NCBI GenBank assembly: GCA_905142475.1
Contig: LR990730.1
Location: forward strand, 992,001 to 1,056,000
Source: Xanthomonas hydrangeae
GTDB taxonomy: Bacteria; Pseudomonadota; Gammaproteobacteria; Xanthomonadales; Xanthomonadaceae
Length of the DNA: 64,000 bases
Direction: 5' to 3'
Shown: piece after piece, positions 1 to 10,231 of the stretch
Position numbering within the stretch: the stretch's first letter is position 1
How the letters are laid out: every line of letters begins with the position of its first letter
Translations under genes and position numbers: made by a program
The notes under the pieces: generated by a model
What the model was told of the DNA's origin: nothing
Seen by the model: only the letters and a program-made list of their open reading frames with translations
The model's database searches: none

Positions 1-71
1 TGCAAGCTGGCACCAGTCAGAGCGAGGACGATCGCCTGCGCACGCCATTCGTGCTGGAGCCCCTGCGATGA
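1..71 (+). CDS. gspL: Type II secretion protein GspL (XcsL/XpsL), C-terminal end only
   Basis: An open frame runs in from the left edge and stops at the TGA at 69-71. Its last residues read LRTPFVLEPLR. The stop overlaps the ATG of the next gene in an ATGA junction, as is usual between gspL and gspM. GspL is an inner-membrane platform protein that recruits the GspE ATPase to the type II secretion system. Only about 22 residues are visible, so the call rests on position just before gspM rather than on domain content. Confidence 0.5.
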   Translation, partial: QAGTSQSEDDRLRTPFVLEPLR

Positions 72-544
72 GTGCACGTCTGCAACGCGGGATGCAGTGG
101 TGGCAAACGCGTGCACCGCGCGAGCGGGTGATGCTGGGCGTGATGTGCGCCGCAGTGGCCGCGTTCGTCGTTTGGTATGCGCTTTACCTGCCACTGCGGC
201 ACTGGCGTGTACAGGCGCAGGCGCGTTACGCAGATGCGGCGCAGCTGGTACTGGATGCATCCGCGCAGAGGTCGGCAACCAAGCGTCCCATCGCAGCGGG
301 CACAGCTGGGCTGGCCGAGATCATCGCAAGCAGTGCACGCGATGCCGGTATCGGCATCACCTCGCAGCAGCGCAGCGCTGCGGGCGGCGTGGAAGTCAAG
401 ATCGATGCGGTGAGCGCTACCACCTTGTTCGCCTGGCTGGAGCGGCTGCGGCAAGCACATGGCCTGGTACCGACGCTGCTGAGCATCGTGCGCGACCAGG
501 GCCAACTGCGGGTACGCTGCGGGTTTGCGGAGCCCGCACCGTGA
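68..544 (+). CDS. gspM: Type II secretion inner-membrane platform protein GspM (probably XcsM)
   Basis: This 158-residue protein has one membrane segment near residues 20-42, preceded by a short basic cytoplasmic tail. A periplasmic domain of about 110 residues follows, matching the size and layout of GspM. GspM pairs with GspL in the inner-membrane assembly platform that drives pseudopilus extension. The start overlaps the upstream stop by ATGA, and the stop overlaps the GTG start of gspN, so the three genes are tightly coupled. Xanthomonas can carry two type II systems, Xps and Xcs. Because no gspD follows gspN here, I favour the Xcs set, but this is an inference from gene order. Confidence 0.8.
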   Translation: MSARLQRGMQWWQTRAPRERVMLGVMCAAVAAFVVWYALYLPLRHWRVQAQARYADAAQLVLDASAQRSATKRPIAAGTAGLAEIIASSARDAGIGITSQQRSAAGGVEVKIDAVSATTLFAWLERLRQAHGLVPTLLSIVRDQGQLRVRCGFAEPAP

Positions 545-1260
545 CGCGCACGCGTTGGATTCTGGTATTTGCACTGATGTTGTTGGTGGCAATGCTGGCA
601 TGGCTGCCACTGCGCCTGGTGCTGCCACGCGAAGGACTGCCGTTCTCGGTCCTGGACGTTGAAGGGCCGGTATGGGCCGGTACGTTGCGGCAGGTGCAAT
701 GGCAAGGCATCGCGTTCGGCGATGTCACGGTGCGGCCGCGCGTCTGGCCATTGTTGCGTGGCGAGCGTCAGGTGCACTTGCAGACCACGCAGCTGCAACT
801 GCTGCTGGTGGATGGCACGCAACACGGTATCGGCGATGCGCAAGGGCAGCTGCTGGTACGTCAGCCAGCGGGCATGGTGTTGATCGATCTGGCGTTGGAG
901 CTGCAGCAGGTGGATCTGCTGTTCGATGCCACCGGCTGCGTGCAGGCAGGTGGGCGGGTCGGCCTGCAACTGCTGGCGAGTGGCGCGGGCGAGCTGCCAG
1001 GTCTGCCGCCGTTGCGCTTGTCCGGGCAGCCGAGATGCGTGGACGACACCGCAGTGCTGGCGCTGCTGCCCGACGCCGCGCTGCCTGCCGGCGTGCAGGC
1101 CGATGCACAGCTGCAACTGTGGCGCGATGGACGCTGGCAGCTGCAGTCACGCGTCGATCCGGGTCAGGACGCGGTGTTGGGTGTGGGCCTGCAATTGCTG
1201 GGCTTCGCCGCCACCCCGGAGCGCACCTTGTTGCGCATCGACCAGGGTCAACTGCGCTGA
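541..1260 (+). CDS. gspN: Type II secretion protein GspN (probably XcsN)
   Basis: The gene starts with GTG at 541, overlapping the gspM stop by four bases, and encodes 239 residues. An N-terminal membrane anchor near residues 5-25 is followed by a beta-rich periplasmic region rich in Leu, Gln and Val, as expected for GspN. GspN is an accessory inner-membrane component of some type II systems. In the Xps operon gspD normally follows gspN, whereas here a 730-base gene-free stretch and then a TonB receptor follow. The gene therefore ends its operon. Function is assigned from family layout and operon position, as GspN has no catalytic motif. Confidence 0.78.
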   Translation: MTRTRWILVFALMLLVAMLAWLPLRLVLPREGLPFSVLDVEGPVWAGTLRQVQWQGIAFGDVTVRPRVWPLLRGERQVHLQTTQLQLLLVDGTQHGIGDAQGQLLVRQPAGMVLIDLALELQQVDLLFDATGCVQAGGRVGLQLLASGAGELPGLPPLRLSGQPRCVDDTAVLALLPDAALPAGVQADAQLQLWRDGRWQLQSRVDPGQDAVLGVGLQLLGFAATPERTLLRIDQGQLR

Positions 1261-1371
1261 GCGCAGCTTTGCCTGCTACGCGCCAGGCACTCTTTCTTCT
1301 GCACCATTAGCGTGCATGTGTGGCGGCCGGTGTCTTCGTCCAGGCCGATGTGGCGCCACACCCGATCCGTC

Positions 1372-1391
1372 CGCTGACAACGTTGTCGTCG
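1372..1391. promoter_or_regulatory. LacI-family operator candidate (NagR-type)
   Basis: The sequence CGCTGACAACGTTGTCGTCG contains TGACAACGTTGTC, a near-perfect palindrome centred on a CG step, as usual for LacI-family operators. A closely similar palindrome lies upstream of the second TonB receptor at 19109-19128, and a LacI-family gene (nagR) lies between them. The assignment to NagR is inferred from this arrangement. Confidence 0.6.
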
Positions 1392-1558
1392 TCTCGCAGC
1401 CTGCAGTCATCGCGGCGGTCGACCGGCTGTAGTGATGACGCGCACGTATCGCGTTCGGTCACGCAGGAGCCCGGAATGATGGACTGTGATGCAGATTCCA
1501 CCCATTCCGCTGCGCCGTACACAGTACGGAGCCGGCAAAAGTGGTCTGGTGTCTGTGA

Positions 1559-1580
1559 ATTGGTTACTGACTGGTCCTAT
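1559..1580. promoter_or_regulatory. Direct-repeat operator candidate (GntR/NagQ-type)
   Basis: The core TTGGTTACTGACTGGTCC carries two TGG boxes whose first bases are 11 bp apart. The same spacing and similar flanks occur just upstream of nagQ at 11687-11706. The shared pattern suggests a common site for the GntR-family repressor NagQ. The site was found by eye comparison of the two regions. Confidence 0.45.
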
Positions 1581-1694
1581 GACAACGATACCCGGGCTGC
1601 ACCCGGATGATCCGGCGCGCACCACTAAAACCCGTTAAAAGATGGGTTGAAGCCCGAATCCGGCAGCGCCATCGAACACTTTCGACAGTGACTG

Positions 1695-1723
1695 TTGACA
1701 GAATCTTTTAAAGACCATAAGAA
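1695..1723 (+). promoter_or_regulatory. Sigma-70-type promoter candidate for the first TonB receptor operon
   Basis: A perfect TTGACA (1695-1700) is followed after 17 bases by TAAGAA (1718-1723). The local sequence is AT-rich compared with its surroundings. A TTGGTATT element begins 15 bases further on, where a repressor could block transcription. Confidence 0.45.
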
Positions 1724-1987
1724 TCAAATTCACTGAATTGGTATTTGCCAGTCAGGGCCGTTGATCAGCAATGGCACGCGATGTCCGTCCTGGGAGGGGG
1801 CGGCATCGGCACCCACGGGGGGCCGTACGGGGTGTTTCTCAAACAACAGATCGCAGGCGGTTCCGGATGTCCGGGACTGGGGGCCTGTGCGCGTGCGGGT
1901 GGGTTGCCCAACGCCGGGATCTGTCATCGCTGATCGATCGGAATGCCAGTCGCGTCGTCGTCCAGCCATTCCACCTCAGGATCTCCC

Positions 1988-4763
1988 ATGTCACCTGTCT
2001 CGCGTGCCTCGTTGCGTTGTTGTTCGCCTTCCTCGCTGTCCATCGCCATCGCGCTGTCGTTGCTTGCCTGCGGCGCCAGCGCGCAGGCGCAGGAGTCGTC
2101 GCCTGCGGACGCTGCGCAGATTTCCCAGCTCGATACGGTCAAGGTCACCAGCTCGTACCAGAAGAGCCTGATCACCGCGATGGACAACAAGCGCGACGAC
2201 GTGCGTATGACCGACGGCATTTCCGCGCAGGACATCGGCAAGTTCCCCGCCGAGAACATCGCCGAGGCGATTCAACGCATTCCCGGCGTGCAGATCTCCA
2301 CCATCAACGGGCGCGGCTCCACCATCAGCGTGCGCGGTCTGGGCCCGCAGTATTCGGCCACCACCATCAACGGTCAGGTGATCAAGAGCGCCGATTTCAC
2401 CGATGGTTTCCGCTACGACATCATCCAGCCGGAAGTGGCCGCCGGGATCGAGGTGATCAAGTCGCCATCGGCCGACATGGATGCCGGCGGATTGTCCGGC
2501 ACAGTCAACATCAACACCACCAGACCGCTGGACTACAAGCAGACCAAGCTGCTGTTTTCGGCCAAGGCGCAATATGCCGAATTCGCCGGCGGTGCGCCCA
2601 CGCCCAAGGGCGTGCTGACCTATATCGACCAGTTCAAATTCGGTGGCGGCGATCTGGGCGTGTTCCTCAGCGCCGGGTATCAGAAGCTCAAGGATCGCGC
2701 CGATTATCTGTGGATCGACCGTTGGTATACGCAGCAAACCGACGCCGGCACCCTGTACATTCCACGCCGCCCGCGCTATCGCTCGATCGAGCGCGAAACC
2801 ACCCGCAAGATGTTCAACGGCGGGCTGCAGTGGAAGCCCAGCGACAGTGTGGAAATGAACCTCACTGCGCTGTATTCGCAGGACAAGACCGCCAACGACA
2901 TGAACCAGTTGGTGTACTCGTTCGAGCGCAGCCCGCTGACGGTGCTGCAGACCAACGGCTTGACCGCCACGCGGGTGGCGGCATTGGACTACTGGCTGGA
3001 AAACAACCGCCAGATCGAACAGCACGATCTGTCCACGCGGCTGCTGACCTACGACTTCAAGTGGAAGGGCGATGCCTGGACCTTGAATGGCGCGGCCAAT
3101 TACACCGAAGGCAAGACCGACGAAAACGAGCGCGCGGCGATCCTGGGCCGCAAGCCGACCTCGACGCTGCTGGATACCTCGAACCCGGATGCGATTTCAC
3201 TGATCACCGATGCCGACGCCACCGATGCCAGCGCCTGGGACAAGGCCAATCTGGTGCGTAGCGAGTATCCCAACGGCGGCATCCAGTCGCTCAGCAACAA
3301 GGAATGGTCGTTGCAACTGGATGCCGAGCGTTATCTGGACCTGGGCGCGTTGAAGGCAGTGCGCTTTGGTGCCAAATACCGCCGCGAAACCTTCGACCGT
3401 GAGGTGCGCAGGCGCGATTTTCTGTATCTGCTCAGAACCGGTGCCGTGTCGGGCTTCGACATGTTCCCGGAACTGTCGGCCGCCAACAGCACGGTGAGCA
3501 ACTTCCTCGACGGACAACTCGCCTCGCAGGACAGCTGGGTCACCCCGGACATCGCGGCCTACGCGCGCTCGCTGGCGGCTGCCGGCATCACCGTGCCGGT
3601 GCTGTTCGCCCCGCAAAGCAGCTACAGCATCGAGAACGACATTTCATCGGCCTATGCGATGGCGCGCATCGATACCGACATCGGCAGCATGCGCCTGCGT
3701 GGCAACGTGGGCATGCGTTATGAAAACACCAAACGCACCACCGACACCTACCTCACCCAGGCGCAGGCCGCCAGCGACGACGCCAAATGAAAACACCAAA
3801 CGCACCACCGACACCTACCTCACCCAGGCGCAGGCCGCCAGCGACGACGCCAACGTGGTGATCGGCACCGCGCGTGCGCCGTACGACTATTCCAATTGGT
3901 TGCCCAGTCTGAATCTGGTGCTGGACATGCGCGAAGACCTGCTGCTGCGCTTTGCCGCCGCCAAGGTGCTGGTACGGCCGATCCTGGACAGCAACACCGC
4001 CATCGCTTCAACGATCTCCACCGGAACCAATACCGGCGGCACCACCACGTTCATCGTCACCCAGGGCCAGACTGATCTGAAGGCATTGACCGCCGACCAG
4101 GCCGACCTGAGCCTGGAGTGGTATTACGGCAGCGGTGGCGCGCTCACCGTGGCCGGGTTCTGGAAGAACATCAAGAACGGCACCTTCAACAGCATCGTCT
4201 GCCCCGGCGCGTTCAACGGCACCGCGCTGTCCAGCAATGCGGCCGGCGACTGCGTGGACGGCGGCGGCAACATCTACGAGATCACCGCCACCACCAACGA
4301 TCCGAGCAAGGTCAAGATTCGCGGTTACGAGCTGGGCTGGACGCAGTCGCTGGATGCCTGGCTGCCGATCGACGGCTTCGGCGTGACCTCCAACTTCACT
4401 CGCGTGATTCCGCAGCGCGATACGGCATTCCAGATCCGCAATCTGTCCGAGCAGACCTGGAACGCCACCGCTTACTGGGAAAGCCAGCATTATTCGGCGC
4501 GCGTCTCGCTCAACCATCGCAGCGAATACGAGCAGGACAGCAGCGACAGCTTCTTCGCGCGCGAAGGCCACACCATGAAGGCGCGCACGCAGCTGGATGC
4601 TGTGCTCGGCTATCAGGTCAACGACAAGCTCAGCTTCCAGCTGGGCGGCCTGAATCTCACCAACCGTACCGAAGAGGCCTACAAGGACATCACCAGCCGT
4701 TGGCAGATGACTGGCGTCACCGGTCGCAGCTACTACCTGTCGATGCAGTGGGACATGCTTTGA
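1988..4763 (+). pseudogene. TonB-dependent receptor, frameshifted by a 67-bp tandem duplication
   Basis: The frame opens at ATG 1988 after a CAGGA ribosome site. It encodes a signal peptide ending near ASAQAQ, then a plug domain with the IGKFPAENIAEAIQRIPGV signature and the start of a beta-barrel. At 3720-3786 a 67-base segment is repeated perfectly at 3787-3853. Since 67 is not a multiple of three, the frame meets a TGA at 3788-3790. The barrel continues in another frame to 4763 and ends SYYLSMQWDML, a normal receptor C-terminus. Removing one copy restores a protein of roughly 900 residues. The receptor would import a ligand across the outer membrane. Its place before GH2, GH89 and nagX suggests GlcNAc-containing glycans. 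The truncated product lacks most of the barrel and should not function. Confidence 0.85.
3720..3853 (+). repeat. Perfect 67-bp tandem duplication inside a TonB receptor gene
   Basis: Bases 3720-3786 and 3787-3853 are identical, beginning ATGAAAACACC and ending GACGACGCCAA. The second copy shifts the reading frame by one base. Slipped-strand or recombinational loss of one copy would restore the gene. Confidence 0.95.
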
Positions 4764-4928
4764 TGGCGGGGGAGGGAGCGCAGCGCCAGTGTGCACGGCT
4801 GCGTGCTGCAGCACGCATCGAATGCAATGCTGCAGCTGTTGTGGAAGCGCACTTCAAAGATGCTGCGGGTGTTGCTGCTGCGCGTCGGCCGCGGGGCATG
4901 TACGCAACGCTGTCGGTCGGGCGCTGCC

Positions 4929-7823
4929 ATGCGCAGGCGTGACTTCCTCGCCGGCAGCGTCTGCGCCTCGTCGTTGCTCGGGGTTCCGACGCTGACTCCC
5001 GGTATGGCGAGCGCTGCAACCAAGCGCGCTGGCAGTACCGGCAAGCCGCGTCCCACTCCACCGCCATCGATTAAAGATGGCAGTGGCCAATGGCTGGATC
5101 TGGACGAAGGCTGGCGCTTCCACGCCGGCGATCTCCCGTTCCCGCGCCTGCTTGCGCAGGACGAGACCTACGACAACGCCAAGGCCGGGCGGGCCTGGGG
5201 CGCGGCTGCGCCGGACTTCGACGATACCGGCTGGCGCCAGCTGCAACTGCCGCACGATTTTGTGGTGGAGCAGCCGGTGCGTGCCGACGCCAATATCGCG
5301 CAGGGCTATCGCCCGCGCGGTATCGCCTGGTACCGGCGCACGTTGCGGCTGGAAGAGTCCGCGCGCGGCCAGGCGGTGGAGCTGCGTCTGGACGGCATCG
5401 CCAGCCATGCCACCGTATGGGTCAACGGCATGCTGATGGCGCGCAGCTGGAGTGGCTACAACGGGTTGGTGATCGACATGACCCCCGTTGCACGCTACGG
5501 CAACGCCTTGAACAGCATCGCCATCCGCGTCGATGCCGAAGCGATGGACGGTTGGTGGTACGAGGGCGGCGGCATTTACCGGCACACCTGGCTGGTGTTG
5601 CGTACGCCGTTGCATGTTGCTGGCGATGGCCTGGCAGCGGTGCCGCGCGAAGGCCCGGGCGATGTCTGGCAGGTGCCGGTGGAGCTGGAGCTGGTCAACA
5701 GTGGCGAGCAGCCTGCCGAGGCCTGGGTAGATGTCGAACTACGCGATGCACGTGATGTTGTGGTGGCACATGGCGAGACGCAACTACGCGTCGCTGCATT
5801 CGGCACTGCGCAGGCAAAAGCGAGCGTCTCGGTCGCGCAGCCGCAGCGCTGGAGCGTGGACGCACCGGTGCTGTATCGGGTGCTTGCGAATGTGCGCGGG
5901 GAAGACGGTCGTAGCGACAGCATCGAGTGCGAGATCGGTTTTCGCAGCCTGCGCTTCGATGCCGACCACGGCTTTTTTCTCAATGGCCGGCCGCTCAAGA
6001 TCAAGGGCGTGTGCCTGCATCAGGACCATGCCGGGGTCGGTGTGGCGCTGCCCGATGCCTTGCATGCGTTTCGCCTGCGTCGGTTGAAATCGATGGGCTG
6101 CAATGCCATCCGCCTGCATCACGCGGTGGCGCCGGAATTGCTGCAGGCCTGTGACCGGCTCGGCATGCTGGTGATGGCCGAGAACCGCCTGTTCAACCCC
6201 GCACCCGAGTACGTGGCGCTGTTGCAAACGATGGTGCGGCGCCAACGCAACCATCCCAGCGTGTTTGCGTGGTCGCTGCTCAACGAAGAGCCGCTGCAGG
6301 GCACCGCGACCGGTTACGCGATCATGTCGCGCGCAGCCAGCGTGGTGCGTGCGTTGGACGACACTCGCCCGATCACTGCCGGCATGAACGATGGCATGTT
6401 CGCCACGCGCGGCGCGGCCGACGTGGTGGACGTGCTGGGCTTCAACTATCGCCAGTACAACTACGACCGCGTGCATGCCGCGCGCCCGCGCACGCCGATG
6501 CTGTCCAGTGAAGACACCAGCGCGTTTCAGACCCGCGGTGCGTGGTTCACCGATCTGGACGCACACGTGGTGGCCGAAGACGACAGCCTGGCCGCCGACT
6601 GGGGCAATACCCATCGCCGCGCCTGGCAGCTGATTGCCGAGCGCCCGTTCGTTGCCGGCAGCTTCGTGTGGACCGGCTTCGATTATCGCGGTGAGCCCAC
6701 ACCGTTCGAATGGCCGTCGGTGGGCTCGTTCTTCGGCATCATGGACCAGTGCGGATTTCCCAAGGGAGCGTATTGGTTGCGGCGCGCGTTGTGGATCGAC
6801 GATGCGCCGGTGCTGCATCTGTTGCCGCACTGGAACTGGCCGGGCCGCGAAGGTCAGGCGATCAAGGTGATGGCGTTCTGCAATGCCGCGCAGGTGGAGC
6901 TGTGGCTCAACGGCCGCCCGCTGGGAAAACAGGCGGTGGACCGCGCGCAGATGAATCAATGGCAGGTGCAGTACGCGCCAGGCGTCCTCGAAGCGGTGGC
7001 CTGGCGTGATGGTCGCGAGGTGGCGCGTACGCGCGTGGAAACCACCGGCGCAGCGGTCGCGCTGCGATTGACGCCCGACCGCATCCAGCTACGCGGCGAT
7101 GGCCGCGATGCGCAGCCGGTGACGTTGGAAGCGGTGGACGCGCAAGGCCGCCACGTGCCCGATTGCAAGGCAACGCTGATGCTGCAGATCAGCGGCGGAC
7201 GGCTGCTGGGCGTAGGCAATGGCGACCCCAATGCGCACGCACCCGATCAGGCCACGCAAGTGGGCTTGTTCAACGGGCTGGCGCAGGCCATCGTGCAGGC
7301 AGGCCGCGGTGGCGGCGTACTGCGCCTGCAGGCGCGTGCATCAGGACTGCAAGATGCAGTGACCGAGATCGCCTGCACGGCGGTGCCGCTACCAGCGGCT
7401 GTGGCAGTGACCGCACCAGTGATGGTGGTCGAAAGCTGGCGCCACACTGCCGCCTTCGCGCAGCCGCCGGCACCGGATCTGTCGCGCCGTCCCAACGACA
7501 ACAACAGCTGGAGCAATACGCTACCCGGTACGTTGGAAACCGCACCCGAGCGCGCCGGCTACGTGTTGTACCGCACCCAGTTCACGCCGTGGCAAGGTGT
7601 GCAGACTCACGGCGGCGTGCTCGATCTGGGCCGGCTCAGCGGGCCCGCCCAGGTGTTTCTGGATGGCCGCGCGGTGGCGCAAGCGGCAGCAGGCATGCCG
7701 ATCAACTTGGTGCTTGCGCCGGCGACCGGTGCGCGCACGCTGGCGGTGATCCTGCAGGTCGCCGCCGATCAGCCGTTTGGTTTCCACGACGTCGTCACCG
7801 TGCATTATCGGAACTCGCCATGA
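4929..7823 (+). CDS. Secreted glycoside hydrolase family 2 enzyme with Tat signal
   Basis: I place the start at ATG 4929 because the protein then opens MRRRDFLAGS, a twin-arginine signal, giving 964 residues. A longer in-frame start at 4791 would bury this signal. A GH2 sugar-binding jelly-roll domain (about 60-210) is followed by an immunoglobulin-like domain. A TIM barrel then carries the expected acid/base Glu453 in LLNEEP and nucleophile Glu528 in LSSED. C-terminal beta domains complete the protein. The family contains beta-galactosidases and beta-mannosidases, and the substrate is not decided by sequence alone. The gene lies downstream of a TonB receptor and overlaps GH89 by ATGA, so a role in trimming glycans for GlcNAc recovery is inferred. 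It appears intact, unlike both neighbours. Confidence 0.82.
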   Translation: MRRRDFLAGSVCASSLLGVPTLTPGMASAATKRAGSTGKPRPTPPPSIKDGSGQWLDLDEGWRFHAGDLPFPRLLAQDETYDNAKAGRAWGAAAPDFDDTGWRQLQLPHDFVVEQPVRADANIAQGYRPRGIAWYRRTLRLEESARGQAVELRLDGIASHATVWVNGMLMARSWSGYNGLVIDMTPVARYGNALNSIAIRVDAEAMDGWWYEGGGIYRHTWLVLRTPLHVAGDGLAAVPREGPGDVWQVPVELELVNSGEQPAEAWVDVELRDARDVVVAHGETQLRVAAFGTAQAKASVSVAQPQRWSVDAPVLYRVLANVRGEDGRSDSIECEIGFRSLRFDADHGFFLNGRPLKIKGVCLHQDHAGVGVALPDALHAFRLRRLKSMGCNAIRLHHAVAPELLQACDRLGMLVMAENRLFNPAPEYVALLQTMVRRQRNHPSVFAWSLLNEEPLQGTATGYAIMSRAASVVRALDDTRPITAGMNDGMFATRGAADVVDVLGFNYRQYNYDRVHAARPRTPMLSSEDTSAFQTRGAWFTDLDAHVVAEDDSLAADWGNTHRRAWQLIAERPFVAGSFVWTGFDYRGEPTPFEWPSVGSFFGIMDQCGFPKGAYWLRRALWIDDAPVLHLLPHWNWPGREGQAIKVMAFCNAAQVELWLNGRPLGKQAVDRAQMNQWQVQYAPGVLEAVAWRDGREVARTRVETTGAAVALRLTPDRIQLRGDGRDAQPVTLEAVDAQGRHVPDCKATLMLQISGGRLLGVGNGDPNAHAPDQATQVGLFNGLAQAIVQAGRGGGVLRLQARASGLQDAVTEIACTAVPLPAAVAVTAPVMVVESWRHTAAFAQPPAPDLSRRPNDNNSWSNTLPGTLETAPERAGYVLYRTQFTPWQGVQTHGGVLDLGRLSGPAQVFLDGRAVAQAAAGMPINLVLAPATGARTLAVILQVAADQPFGFHDVVTVHYRNSP

Positions 7824-10231
7824 TCGCTTCATCGTTTTCACCCTCGTCGCATGCGCGCCTGTTCGCTGGTGCAGTGCTGAGCGCGTTGCTCGCCATTCCA
7901 GTCAGCGTGCTGGCCGCACCGCCCGCACAAGCGGTGGTGCAACGTCTGATCGGGGCGCGCGCGGCGCAGTTCGAGATGTCCGTGGCACCGCGCGGCGATG
8001 GCGCGGACTGGTATCGCATCGATGCCGGTGGCGACACGGTGCGCATTGCCGGCTCCTCGCAAGTGGCCTTGGCACGCGGCGCCTACGCGTATCTCGGCCA
8101 GGCCGGTGCGGCGTCGATGAGTTGGGAAGGCGACCGCGTGGCACTGCCGGCGCGATGGCCTGCCTACAGCAGCGGCCAGGTACGCACGCCGTTTGCCCAT
8201 CGCGCCTATCTCAACACCTGCACCTACGGCTACACCACGCCGTTCTGGGACTGGCCGCGCTGGCAGCGCGAGATCGACTGGATGGCGTTGCACGGCATCG
8301 ACATGCCGCTGGCAATGGAGGGGCAGGAAGCGATCTGGCAAGCGCTGTGGCGCGAGTTCGATGTGGGCGATGCTGCGTTGGCGGAGTATTTCTCCGGCCC
8401 GGCGTTCACCCCGTGGCAGCGCATGGCCAATATCGAGGGTTATCGCGCGCCGTTGCCGCAACAGTGGATCGACAGCAAGCGCGTGCTGCAGACGCAGATC
8501 CTCACGCGCATGCGCGAGCTCGGCATGCAGCCGGTGCTCCCGGCGTTTGCCGGCTACGTGCCCAAGGCGTTCGCGCAGGCGCATCCGAACGCGCGCATCT
8601 ATCGCATGCGCGCCTGGGAGGGGTTTCACGAAACCTATTGGCTGGATCCGCGCGATCCGTTGTTCGCCAAAGTCGCGCGCTGATTCCTTGAGCTGTACAC
8701 GCAAACCTACGGCGCAGGCGAGTTCTATCTGGCCGATGCCTTCAACGAAATGCTGCCGCCGGTGGCCGACGACGGCAGCGACGTGGCCGCGGCAAAGTAC
8801 GGCGACAGCATCGCCAACTCCGACGCCGCACGCGCAAAGGCGGTGCCGCCAGCGCAACGCGATGCACGCCTGGTCGAATACGGTCAGGCGTTGTATCGCT
8901 CCATCGCACAAGTGAATCCGCAGGCCACCTGGGTGATGCAGGGCTGGCTGTTCGGTGCCGACCGTGAGTTCTGGCAACCGCAGGCGATCGCCGCGTTTCT
9001 GGGCAAGGTGCCGGACGCGCGGTTGATGGTGCTGGACATCGGCAACGACCGTTATCCCGGCACCTGGAAGGCCTCGCAGGCCTTCGACAACAAACAATGG
9101 ATCTACGGCTACGTGCACAACTACGGCGCCAGCAATCCGCTATACGGCGACTTTGCGTTTTATCGACAGGATCTGCAGGCCTTGCTGGCCGATCCGGACA
9201 AACGCAATCTGCGCGGCTTCGGCGTGTTTCCCGAAGGCTTGCACAGCAACTCGGTAGTCTACGAGTATCTCTACGCGCTGGCCTGGGAAGGCCCGCAGCA
9301 GTCCTGGTCGCAGTGGCTCACGCAGTACACGCGCGCCCGCTACGGTCGTAGCGATGCGGCATTGCTGCAGGCATGGTCGGATCTGGAAGCGGGCATCTAT
9401 CAGACCCGCTACTGGTCGCCGCGCTGGTGGAACAAGCGGGCCGGCGCGTATCTGCTGTTCAAGCGGCCGACTGCCGACATCGTGGGCTTCGACGATCGCC
9501 CCGGTGATCCGCAACGCCTGCGCCGCGCCATCGACGCGCTATTGCAGCAAGCCGACCGTTACGCAGACGCACCGCTGTACCGCCACGACCTGATCGAAGA
9601 CGCGCGGCATTACCTCAGCCTGCACGCCGACCGCCAACTGCAGGCGGTGGCGCAGGCCTACGCCGCCGGCGACTTCGCACGCGGCGATGCGCTGTTGGCG
9701 CGCACGACGCGATTGGTGCAGGGACTCGATGCACTGGTCGGCGGCCAACACGAAACCCTCGCCGACTGGACCGGCCAGGCGGCCGCTGCCGCGGGCGACG
9801 ATGCCGCGTTGCGTCGCGTGTATGTCGGCAACGCACGTGCGCAGGTCAGCGTCTGGGGCGGCGACGGCAATCTGGCCGATTACGCGTCCAAGGCGTGGCA
9901 AGGCATGTATGCGGACTTCTATCTGCAACGCTGGACGCGCTTTCTGAGCGCCTACCGGGCTGCGCGCAAGGCGGGCACGCCGTTCGACGAAGCAGCCTTC
10001 AACAAACAGCTTGCAGCCTGGGAACGCCAATGGGCCGAGCAGGGCACGGTGCCGAAGCGCCAGCCACCACGCGATCCACTGACCTGGCTGCGCACGTTGC
10101 TGGCGCAGGTGGATGCGCAAGACGGTGTGCAGAGCGCTCTGCAAAGCGACATGCAAGGCGAGGTGCAAGGCGAGGTGCAAGGAATTGCGCACGGCACCAT
10201 GCACGGAACTGTCCAAGGCGCCGCCCAATGA
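7820..10231 (+). pseudogene. GH89 alpha-N-acetylglucosaminidase interrupted by an in-frame TGA
   Basis: The gene starts at ATG 7820, overlapping the GH2 stop, with a signal peptide ending near VLAAPPAQA. A single TGA at 8681-8683 interrupts the frame between FAKVAR and FLELYTQTYG, and the same frame stays open to 10231. Reading through gives about 800 residues, close to the family length. Both expected catalytic glutamates, Glu310 in DAFNE and Glu472 in VFPEG, lie after the stop, so the short product must be inactive. A CGA to TGA transition would explain the change. GH89 enzymes remove terminal alpha-linked GlcNAc. The C-terminus carries a short Gln/Gly-rich repeat tract encoded by 12-base repeats. 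An independent start near 8750 is unlikely to give a working enzyme. Confidence 0.88.

Larger units (their letters stand above)
1261..1987. other. Regulatory intergenic region upstream of the first TonB receptor
   Basis: This 727-base stretch has no convincing gene. It holds a LacI-type palindrome (1372-1391), a TGG-N8-TGG direct repeat (1559-1580), a promoter-like pair with a perfect TTGACA -35 (1695-1723), and a further TTGGTATTTGCCA element (1738-1750). A leader of about 240 bases then runs to the receptor start. Open frames crossing it have no ribosome site and no recognisable product. Confidence 0.6.
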
